From CAYQJC01 sp964417825 (GTDB lineage Bacteria; Patescibacteriota; Minisyncoccia; Minisyncoccales; CG1-02-41-26): a DNA stretch of 17,835 bases. The notes under the pieces are model-generated. The model saw nothing but the letters and a program-made list of their open reading frames with translations, was not told where the DNA came from and did no database searches. Position 1 is the stretch's first letter; each line of letters begins with the position of its first letter. This document shows, one piece after another, positions 11,506 through 17,835 of the stretch. Position numbers and translations under genes: made by a program. Location: positions 1 to 17,835 of the forward strand of contig CAYQJC010000011.1 in the NCBI GenBank assembly GCA_964417825.1. The letters are read 5' to 3'.

Positions 11506-13977
11506 CTACAGGCATATTGCCGAGGCTACCTTATCTCCTTTACCTAACCTCATCACTCGCACTCCTGAAGCTGCTCTGCCAATCACAGAGATCGAGCTAA
11601 GAGGTGTTCTTATCACCTGTCCTTTTTGAGAAATAACGATTAAATCCTTCTCTCCTTCCTCTACTACCTCCGAGAAAACTACTTTCCCAGTTTTTTCAGT
11701 GATCTTGGCTGCTCGGATTCCCGAACCCCCTCTTTTTTGTAATCGGAACTCTCTAATTTTTGTCCTTTTCCCATAGCCGTTCTCGGTAATCACCAATAAA
11801 TAGCTTTGTTTTGACTTTTGAGACTTGAGATTTGAGCTTTTAATGATGTCCGTCCCAATCACCTCATCTCCTTCAATTAATCTTATTCCTCTAACCCCAG
11901 TCGCTCCTCTGCCCATTGGCCTTATGTCTTTCTCTTTAAATCTTATTGATTTACCATTTTTAGTCACCAAAACTATCTCATCTCCCTCATCACAAATACT
12001 TGCTTTCTGCAGGAGATCATCTTTTTGTAATTTTATGGCAATTAATCCAGTCCTTCTAACATTTTTGAAAGCACTTAAATCGGTTTTTTTAATTATACCA
12101 TTCTTAGTTACCATTACTAAATATCTTTTCCCCTTTTCGTCTTCTTTACTATAAGGAATTAGGCTTAAAACTTTTTCTTCTTGCGATATTTCCAAAAAAT
12201 TTAGAAGTCCTCTTCCTTTACTTACTCTTCCCATTTCTGGCACCTCCCAGCAAAAGCACTGGAAGACTTTTCCTGAGTCAGTAAAAAATAAGAGCTTATC
12301 CAAAGTATTTGCAGCTACAAAGTGCTCAACAAAATCTTCTCTAGCAATCTCAACTCCCATAATCCCTTTTCCTCCCCGTTGTTGAATTTTATAAAGAGAT
12401 GGCTTTACTCTCTTAATAAAACCCCCTCGAGTTAAAGTAATAATGGTTTCTTCCTTAGGGATTAAATCTTCTTCAGCAATTTCTCCGGGCTTAGAGCTTA
12501 TCACTCTTGTTCTCCTTTTGTCACCATATTTTTCTTTCATCTCTCTAAGCTCTTTTTTTATCACTTCTTTAACTCTTTTTGGACTTTTTAAGATTAAAGT
12601 CAGCTCTTTTATCTTCTTCTTAGTTTCTCCAAGCTCTTTTTCAATTTTCTCCCGCTCAAGACGAGCTAGATTTTGAAGTTTCATCTCCAAGATTGCATCC
12701 GCTTGAATTTTAGTTAACTTAAATTTCCTCTGAAGATTTTTTTGAGCGTCGGCTCTACTCTCTGATTTCTTAATAGTTTTAATTACCTCATCGATATTCT
12801 TTAAAGCAACCATTAAACCTTCTAAAATATGGGCTCTTTCTTTTGCTCGGTTCAGATCAAATTTCGTTCTCCTTAGAATTACCTCTTTCCGATGCTTCAG
12901 ATAATAAGTTAAAACATCTACTAAGCTGAGCACTTTCGGCTGGAGCCCGTCGACTAAAGCTAACATATTTAGGTAAAATCTTTTTTGGAGATCAGAATAT
13001 TTGTAAAGAGCATTTAGAACTTTTTTAGGAAAAGCATCTCTTTTAAGCTCGATAACAATACGCATTCCTTCTCTATCGGATTCATCTCTAATATCTTTTA
13101 CTCCCTCTATTTTTTTCTCTTCTACCAATCGGGCAAATTGTTTCACTAACTCTGCCTTTTGAACCTGGAAAGGAATTTCGCTAATTATAATCTGATAGCT
13201 CCCTCTTTTTCGTTCCTGAATTTCAGCTTTTCCTCTCATCAAAATTGCTCCTTTCCCTTGAGAATAGGTAGAAATCATCTCTTTTTTTCCATAAATGATT
13301 CCTCCAATTGGGAAATCAGGACCCTGAATGAACTTAAAGAGATCTTCAGTGGTTGAAGAAGGATGATCAATTAGCCAAATACAGGCCTCCACTACTTCAG
13401 AAAGATTATGAGGAGGTATGTTCGTGGCCATACCAACCGCAATCCCCAGAGAGCCATTTAGCAAGAGCTGAGGTAGAGGAGATGGCAAAACTGCGGGTTC
13501 TTTCCGGGTGCCATCATAATTTGCTCTAAAATCTACTGTATCTTTCTCAATGTCTCTGAGCATTTCTTCCCCAATTGCTGAAAGCCGGGCCTCGGAATAG
13601 CGCATCGCGCTCGGAGCATCGCCGTCAATTGAGCCAAAATTCCCCTGCCCTTGAATCAGAGGATAACGCAAAGAAAAATCTTGAACCATTCTTACTAAAG
13701 CATCATAAATTGGAGCATCACCGTGAGGATGGTAGCGGGCCATGGTGCTTCCCACCACGGTTGCCGATTTTCTGAACTTCGCCGTATGCCTTAGGCCATC
13801 TTCATACATCGCATACAAAATCCGCCGGTGAACCGGTTTTAATCCGTCTCTGACATCGGGCAGAGCTCGAGAAATTATTACTGACATCGCATAATCTAAA
13901 TAGCTTTCCTGCATCTCCTCGGTAATTTCTCGAGGTTTGATATAACCAATTTCTTTTTCTTTACTAGCGTCAGCCAT
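11506..13977 (-). CDS. gyrA: DNA gyrase subunit A
   Basis: 823 residues, full length. The breakage-reunion domain has YHPHGDAPIYDALVRM (82-97) and AMRYSEARL (124-132) with catalytic Tyr127. The C-terminal domain is the six-bladed pinwheel. QQRGGKG (532-538) fits the GyrA box (QRRGGKG) with one change and favours GyrA over ParC. Ala88 stands where E. coli has Ser83; Asp92 corresponds to Asp87. Residues about 713-725 (KSSNLKSQKSKQS) are an extra polar segment in a blade before YLLVITENGYGKRT, encoded by a repeat-like tract. It follows the small membrane protein gene by 27 nt, so the MBL, small protein and gyrA genes look co-transcribed. gyrB is not in the window. Confidence 0.96.
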   Translation of the reverse strand: MADASKEKEIGYIKPREITEEMQESYLDYAMSVIISRALPDVRDGLKPVHRRILYAMYEDGLRHTAKFRKSATVVGSTMARYHPHGDAPIYDALVRMVQDFSLRYPLIQGQGNFGSIDGDAPSAMRYSEARLSAIGEEMLRDIEKDTVDFRANYDGTRKEPAVLPSPLPQLLLNGSLGIAVGMATNIPPHNLSEVVEACIWLIDHPSSTTEDLFKFIQGPDFPIGGIIYGKKEMISTYSQGKGAILMRGKAEIQERKRGSYQIIISEIPFQVQKAELVKQFARLVEEKKIEGVKDIRDESDREGMRIVIELKRDAFPKKVLNALYKYSDLQKRFYLNMLALVDGLQPKVLSLVDVLTYYLKHRKEVILRRTKFDLNRAKERAHILEGLMVALKNIDEVIKTIKKSESRADAQKNLQRKFKLTKIQADAILEMKLQNLARLEREKIEKELGETKKKIKELTLILKSPKRVKEVIKKELREMKEKYGDKRRTRVISSKPGEIAEEDLIPKEETIITLTRGGFIKRVKPSLYKIQQRGGKGIMGVEIAREDFVEHFVAANTLDKLLFFTDSGKVFQCFCWEVPEMGRVSKGRGLLNFLEISQEEKVLSLIPYSKEDEKGKRYLVMVTKNGIIKKTDLSAFKNVRRTGLIAIKLQKDDLLQKASICDEGDEIVLVTKNGKSIRFKEKDIRPMGRGATGVRGIRLIEGDEVIGTDIIKSSNLKSQKSKQSYLLVITENGYGKRTKIREFRLQKRGGSGIRAAKITEKTGKVVFSEVVEEGEKDLIVISQKGQVIRTPLSSISVIGRAASGVRVMRLGKGDKVASAICL
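11802..11841 (-). repeat. TCAAAT-type tract in frame within gyrA
   Basis: On the coding strand it reads AGCTCAAATCTCAAGTCTCA followed by AAAGTCAAAACAAAGC. It encodes the polar KSSNLKSQKSKQS between GTDII and YLLVITENGYGKRT. CTCAAATCTCAA is also present about 320 nt downstream in the gap after gyrA. Confidence 0.55.
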
Positions 13978-14004
13978 ACGATTAATAAAATTAAACGAGT
14001 AAAA

Positions 14005-14328
14005 TTATTGATTTTCCTCAGAGTCAACTGAGGTGGTTGAGCCAGTTGAGTTTGTTTCTTCTGCCATTTGTTCTATGTTTCTCATCAACTCTTTAATTTC
14101 TTCCATTCTTTCTTTAACTTCTTTAAGAGAAGTATCTTCTACTTTTTTCTCGATCTGAGGGAATTTTATCTCTTTTAAAAAATTTTTTTTGTTTAGTTCT
14201 TTTAGTCTTTTTTGAAGATTCTTCCCTACTAAAAATCCCAAGGGGATTCCTACAGCGATGAGAACAATCACCGTAATAAGTTTTTTCCAAAAAAGGTCAA
14301 GTTTTTTAATTTCCTTGAAAAAACTCAT
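14005..14328 (-). CDS. Small single-pass membrane coiled-coil protein
   Basis: 107 residues, function not recognised. A short basic N-terminus is followed by one membrane helix (about 17-36, ITVIVLIAVGIPLGFLVG), a basic stretch, and a Lys/Glu-rich helix (about 65-95, LKEVKERMEEIKELMRNIEQM) that looks like a coiled coil, then a Ser/Thr-rich tail. The positive-inside rule does not decide the orientation because both flanks are basic. It lies 9 nt after the MBL gene and 27 nt before gyrA, in the same apparent operon. Confidence 0.8.
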   Translation of the reverse strand: MSFFKEIKKLDLFWKKLITVIVLIAVGIPLGFLVGKNLQKRLKELNKKNFLKEIKFPQIEKKVEDTSLKEVKERMEEIKELMRNIEQMAEETNSTGSTTSVDSEENQ

Positions 14329-14337
14329 GCTATATCT

Positions 14338-14994
14338 TTAGGGTTCTAAAACCACTATTTCAGTTTCCTCGCTGGCCAGATCCCTTGGGCTTACTTTCAC
14401 CTTCTTCTGAGGCTCTTTCTTTTCTCCTCCCATTATCTTTAGAAATTTCTCAACCGGCTCCAGATCTAATTTCAATTTCGGGAGTTTATAATGCATTGGA
14501 ATAACCATTTTTGGCTCAATTTGACTAACAACATTTGCTGCTTCTTTCGGGCCGAGCGTGTAAGTTCCACCAACCGGTACCATTAAGACATCTACTCCAC
14601 CAATTTCTTCAAGTTGATTTTCAGTTAATTCTTTTTGGCCCAAATCCCCTAGATGACAAATCTTCATCCCTTCAGCCTCGATTTTATAAATTGTTACTTG
14701 ACCCCTTTCTTTCCCTGCTGAATTGTCATGAAAAGCTGGAATTCCTTTAATAAAAACTTCTTTTACTTCGTACTCTCCAGGCTCTTCAACTAAAAAAGGG
14801 TGGCCTAAAATTGTTTTTTTGTTTGAATGACCAGGGTGAGAATGGGTAATAAGCAAAATAGCAGCTTCAACTTTAGGGACTTTTAAGCCTAAACTTTCCT
14901 CATAGGGATCGATCGCAATCTTCAGCTCGTTGGTCTCTTTATTTCCTTTAACTTTAATTTCAAAAAAAGATTGTCCGTGCCAAATGATATTCAT
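14338..14994 (-). CDS. MBL-fold metal-dependent hydrolase (UlaG-like)
   Basis: 218 residues of the metallo-beta-lactamase fold, nearest in pattern to UlaG-like proteins. It opens MNIIWHGQSFFEI, with IDPY at 28-31. The metal motif reads HSHPGH (51-56), then FHD with His89, HLGDLG (114-119) with Asp117, and IPMHY with His168. The usual H-x-H-x-D-H Asp is replaced by Gly55, which may lower or change the second metal site. The substrate is unknown. It is the first gene of a minus-strand run with the small membrane protein and gyrA, and its predicted promoter gives a leader of only a few bases. Confidence 0.83.
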   Translation of the reverse strand: MNIIWHGQSFFEIKVKGNKETNELKIAIDPYEESLGLKVPKVEAAILLITHSHPGHSNKKTILGHPFLVEEPGEYEVKEVFIKGIPAFHDNSAGKERGQVTIYKIEAEGMKICHLGDLGQKELTENQLEEIGGVDVLMVPVGGTYTLGPKEAANVVSQIEPKMVIPMHYKLPKLKLDLEPVEKFLKIMGGEKKEPQKKVKVSPRDLASEETEIVVLEP

Positions 14995-15004
14995 AAATTA
15001 GTTT

Positions 15005-15033
15005 ATTTTATCACAGATTTTTTCTCTAAACAA
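15005..15033 (-). promoter_or_regulatory. Predicted promoter of the MBL-gyrA operon
   Basis: On the minus strand TTGTTT (15033-15028) and TAAAAT (15010-15005) are exactly 17 nt apart. The start is predicted near 14998, only three or four bases before the ATG at 14994, so the mRNA would be almost leaderless. Confidence 0.55.
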
Positions 15034-15057
15034 GCTCGGAAATGGAGAAGAAAAGGG

Positions 15058-15086
15058 TTGCAATGATTGAAACTTTCCATTATAAT
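15058..15086 (+). promoter_or_regulatory. Predicted promoter of the S1 protein-ftsH operon
   Basis: TTGCAA (15058-15063) and a perfect TATAAT (15081-15086) are exactly 17 nt apart. Six bases then lead to ATG at 15093, so the A of that ATG is the expected first transcribed base. Confidence 0.7.
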
Positions 15087-15092
15087 CTTAGT

Positions 15093-15902
15093 ATGCCAAT
15101 AAAAAGCTTAAGGAAAATAAAAACAGAAATAATCTCTCCTCCAAAAGTTGGTGAAATCGTTGAAGGAAAAATCTTGGAACGAGGAAGGAGCTCGATATTT
15201 TTAGATTTGGGTCCAAAGGGAATTGGGATAATTTATGGGAAAGAATTTCATGTTGCCAAAGATGCCTTAAAAAACCTGAATATTGGAGACAAAATATTAG
15301 CAAAAGTTATAAACTTGGAAAATGAAAAGGGCTATCGCGAATTATCTCTAGCTCAGGCCTCGCAAGAAATTGCTTGGGAAGAATTACGGCAAATAAAAGA
15401 AAAGGGAGAAATTATTGAAATTCAAATCAAAGGAGCTAACAAAGGGGGGCTAATTGCTGAATTAAAAGGGATCCAAGGATTCTTGCCCGCCTCCCAACTC
15501 TTACCCCAAAACTATCCAAAAGTTACTGATGCTGAACCAGCGAAAATAGCTAAAGCCCTGCAAAAATTTGTTGGGCAAAAGATGAAGGTAAAAATATTTG
15601 ATGTTAATCAGAAAGAAGGAAAACTTATTTTTTCGGAGAAGTTAACTAAAAAAGAAAAAACAGAAAAAGAACTAATAAAATATAAGGTTGGTGATGTGGT
15701 AGAGGGAGAAATTAGCGGAGTGACAAGTTTTGGAGCTTTCATAAAATTTGGGGAAGATCTGGAGGGTTTAATCCGAGCTTCGGAGATCTCGGAAGGGAAG
15801 GGTGAAAGTCCAATTGAAATTTTAAAGATTGGCCAAAAAGTTAAAGCTAAAATTGTTGAGGTAATCAACAATCGAATTTATTTATCTCTAAAAGAGAAAT
15901 GA
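15093..15902 (+). CDS. S1-domain RNA-binding protein (short ribosomal protein S1-like)
   Basis: 269 residues from ATG 15093. Three S1-type OB folds can be read: PKVGEIVEGKILERG...ELSLAQ (about 17-88), a diverged central one with GLIAELKGIQGFLPASQL (about 105-190), and a classic third with VGDVVEGEISGVTSFGAFIKF...EGLIRASEIS (about 198-268). It probably binds mRNA and may stand in for S1, but it has fewer domains than the six of E. coli S1. I place the start at 15093 because in-frame ATGs at 15042 and 15063 lie within or before the predicted promoter. The mRNA would then be leaderless. Its stop overlaps the ftsH start as ATGA. Confidence 0.87.
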   Translation: MPIKSLRKIKTEIISPPKVGEIVEGKILERGRSSIFLDLGPKGIGIIYGKEFHVAKDALKNLNIGDKILAKVINLENEKGYRELSLAQASQEIAWEELRQIKEKGEIIEIQIKGANKGGLIAELKGIQGFLPASQLLPQNYPKVTDAEPAKIAKALQKFVGQKMKVKIFDVNQKEGKLIFSEKLTKKEKTEKELIKYKVGDVVEGEISGVTSFGAFIKFGEDLEGLIRASEISEGKGESPIEILKIGQKVKAKIVEVINNRIYLSLKEK

Positions 15903-17761
15903 AAAACTTAGTTAAAAATCTCTTAATCATTATCTTGATATTTCTCTTAATCTCTGGAGTTTTTGCTCTCTTGAATCCTCAGACCTTTCAGAGCCAGAGA
16001 GTAATTTCTTTCTCCCAGTTAGTGAAAGAAATAAATCAAGGAACTATTAAAAAAATTGAAATTTCGGGCTTGGAACTCTCTTTGGAGTACAAGTCGGGAG
16101 AAAAAGCTCTCTCTCGAAGAGAGCCGGATATTTCTCTTACCGAGGCCTTGCTAAGCTATGGAGTTTCTCCTGATAAATTAAAATCTGTTGAGTTAGAAGT
16201 AAAGGAAGAAAGGGGCGATGTCTTTGGTTGGCTCTTACCTTTATTGTTTCTAATTTTACCTATTCTCTTCTTTGGCTGGTTTTTCTGGATGATCTTTCGT
16301 CAAGCGAAACAAGGAGCAGGTCAAACCTTCAGTTTTTTGAGAGCTCCAGCGAAAATTTTTGGCACCGGTAAAACTCCTGGAGAAAAAGTCACCTTTAAGG
16401 ACATAGCTGGGTTAGAAGAAGCCAAAGAAGAAATAAAAGAAGTAGTTGATTTCCTAAAAAATCCCAAAAAATTCCTTAAGATGGGAGCTCGAATTCCCCG
16501 AGGAGTTCTTTTAATAGGCCCTCCCGGCACTGGAAAAACCTTGCTTGCTCGCGCGGTAGCCAATGAGAGCGGAGTTCCTTTCTTCTCAATTTCTGGCTCA
16601 GCGTTTGTGGAATTATTCGTTGGAGTAGGAAGTGCCCGAGTAAGATCGCTTTTTGAAACAGCTAAGAAACATCAGCCCAGTATTGTTTTTATTGATGAAA
16701 TTGATGCTATCGGGAAAATAAGAATGCCCGGAGTTGGAGGTGGGCATGAAGAAAGAGAACAAACCTTAAATCAAATCTTAGCTGAAATGGATGGTTTTGA
16801 AAGAGATACTGGAGTGATCGTGATTGGAGCAACTAATGCTCCTCAATATCTCGATCCTGCTCTTTTACGGCCAGGCAGATTCGATAGGAGAATCGTTTTG
16901 GACTTACCCGATGTTAAAGGACGAGAAGAAATTTTGAAGATTCACTGTCGGGAAAAACCTTTGGCCCTGGATGTAAATCTGAAAGAGGTAGCCGAAAGGA
17001 CACCTGGATTCTCAGGAGCTGATTTAGCAAATTTGGTTAACGAAGCAGCAATTTTAGCTGCCCGAAGAAATAAAAAACAAATTTATCAAGAAGAGTTTCT
17101 GGAATCAATAGAGAAAGTTCTGTTAGGTCCAGAAAGAAAAAGTCACCTTTTATCAGACAAAGAGAAAGAAATCTCAGCTTTCCACGAAACCGGCCATGCT
17201 TTGGTCTCAAGTTTCTTACCCGAAGCCGAAGAAGTAAGGAAAATTTCTATTGTCGCTCGAGGATTGGCAGCTGGTTATACTTTATCTTTACCCAAGAAAG
17301 AGAAAAGGATTAAAACTAAATCAGAATTTTTAGCTGAGATTGCTGTTTTGTTGGGCGGTTATTGTGCTGAGAGGCTAAAATTTAAAGAGATTTCAACTGG
17401 AGCAGCTAATGATTTGGAGAAAGCAAGTTTGTTAGCTCGGAGTTTAGTAACCAAATACGGAATGTCGAGGTTAGGCCCGATCTCTTTCGGGAAGAGGGAA
17501 ACTTTACCATTTCTAGGCTGGGAAACAGAATCAGAAAGAAATTATTCAGAAAAAGTAGCTGCAGCTATTGACAGAGAAACTGAAAGATTTATAAAAGAGG
17601 CTGAGAGAAAAGCAGCCCAAATTCTAAGAAAAAACAAAAAACTTCTTGAAAAGATTGCCAAAATTTTAATAGAAAAAGAGACAATTGAAAAGGAGGAGTT
17701 TGAAAAGTTAGTGAAAGGAAAGGCGAAAAGCATTCCAGTGAAAAAGAGAGGGAAAAAATAA
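15899..17761 (+). CDS. ftsH: ATP-dependent zinc metalloprotease FtsH
   Basis: A membrane-anchored AAA+ protease that extracts and degrades membrane and unfolded soluble proteins. It has 620 residues. Two membrane helices (about 7-25 and 109-132) flank an external domain. The AAA module has Walker A GPPGTGKT (207-214), the pore loop FVELFVGVG (236-244), Walker B IVFIDEID (262-269), and the second region of homology ending LLRPGRFDRR. The protease has HETGH (429-433) as the zinc motif and Asp505 in GAANDLEKA as the third ligand. The C-terminus ends in a basic tail. ATGA overlap with the S1 gene implies translational coupling, and tRNA-Ile starts only 4 nt after the stop. Confidence 0.97.
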   Translation: MKNLVKNLLIIILIFLLISGVFALLNPQTFQSQRVISFSQLVKEINQGTIKKIEISGLELSLEYKSGEKALSRREPDISLTEALLSYGVSPDKLKSVELEVKEERGDVFGWLLPLLFLILPILFFGWFFWMIFRQAKQGAGQTFSFLRAPAKIFGTGKTPGEKVTFKDIAGLEEAKEEIKEVVDFLKNPKKFLKMGARIPRGVLLIGPPGTGKTLLARAVANESGVPFFSISGSAFVELFVGVGSARVRSLFETAKKHQPSIVFIDEIDAIGKIRMPGVGGGHEEREQTLNQILAEMDGFERDTGVIVIGATNAPQYLDPALLRPGRFDRRIVLDLPDVKGREEILKIHCREKPLALDVNLKEVAERTPGFSGADLANLVNEAAILAARRNKKQIYQEEFLESIEKVLLGPERKSHLLSDKEKEISAFHETGHALVSSFLPEAEEVRKISIVARGLAAGYTLSLPKKEKRIKTKSEFLAEIAVLLGGYCAERLKFKEISTGAANDLEKASLLARSLVTKYGMSRLGPISFGKRETLPFLGWETESERNYSEKVAAAIDRETERFIKEAERKAAQILRKNKKLLEKIAKILIEKETIEKEEFEKLVKGKAKSIPVKKRGKK

Positions 17762-17765
17762 ATCA

Positions 17766-17835
17766 GGGCACGTAGCTCAGTGGTTAGAGCACCACTCTTA
17801 TAAAGTGGGGGTCGCTGGTTCGAATCCAGCCGTGC
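17766..17835 (+). tRNA. tRNA-Ile (anticodon UAU), cut by the window edge
   Basis: Acceptor 5' strand GGGCACG (17766-17772) pairs with CGTGC at the edge; the last bases of the acceptor lie outside. D arm GCTC/GAGC, anticodon stem CCACT/AGTGG with loop CTTATAA giving TAT, and T arm GCTGG-TTCGAAT-CCAGC. A UAU anticodon reads AUA directly. No separate promoter fits in the 4-nt gap after ftsH. Confidence 0.92.

Noticed and set aside
11825..13775. Several plus-strand open frames opposite gyrA
   Set aside because: All are shadows of the gyrA reading frame without recognisable domains or start signals.
15042..15092. An earlier start for the S1 protein at 15042 or 15063
   Set aside because: The segment contains TTGCAA-N17-TATAAT ending 6 nt before ATG 15093, and the extra residues show no S1-domain content.

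Overview
The window looks like a chromosome segment from a Patescibacteria (Candidate Phyla Radiation) bacterium, probably Parcubacteria-like. The evidence is the AT-rich sequence, single-copy housekeeping genes packed in no pathway order, a family of small VirB2/TrbC-like pilins with signal peptides, an Hsp20 of the form common in that group, few convincing Shine-Dalgarno sites, and tRNAs without encoded CCA. TGA is a true stop (two ATGA stop/start overlaps), so this is not a TGA=Gly lineage. The placement is inference from gene content; no marker phylogeny was possible.

Layout, left to right. (a) 1-106, minus: the first 35 codons of a ferritin-like protein resembling the encapsulin-associated ferritin-like domain, divergent from recG across a promoter region with a perfect palindrome. 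(b) recG and a 90-residue unknown gene run rightward and converge on a membrane GT2 glycosyltransferase. The GT2 gene follows tRNA-Glu(UUC) on the minus strand. (c) tsaD, valS and a PrsW-family membrane protease gene run rightward; valS and the protease gene overlap by ATGA. (d) hsp20 is preceded by a perfect 22-nt palindrome and ends at a strong terminator shared with tRNA-Leu(UAG), which lies on the other strand. (e) A minus-strand block from 14994 to 9293 reads, in transcription order, MBL-fold protein, small membrane coiled-coil protein, gyrA, SAM methyltransferase, and three pilin-like secreted membrane proteins. (f) An S1-domain RNA-binding protein, ftsH and tRNA-Ile(UAU) run rightward to the window edge.

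Together the genes cover genome maintenance (RecG, GyrA), decoding (TsaD, ValRS, three tRNAs, S1 protein), proteostasis (Hsp20, FtsH, PrsW-like protease) and the cell surface (GT2, pilins). TsaD makes t6A on ANN-decoding tRNAs, so the tRNA-Ile(UAU) at the right edge is a predicted substrate.

The most unusual feature is a set of short repeats sitting in frame inside conserved genes. They include T/A-rich TCAAAT-type tracts in tsaD and gyrA, AAATTCC-type tracts in recG and tsaD, GC-rich palindromes in recG and valS, and a triple 21-nt heptad repeat in valS. Related copies occur between genes; one palindrome core is the same as the stem of the hsp20 terminator. Two neighbouring pilin genes also share a 207-nt block that reads as identical, while their exported N-terminal parts have diverged.
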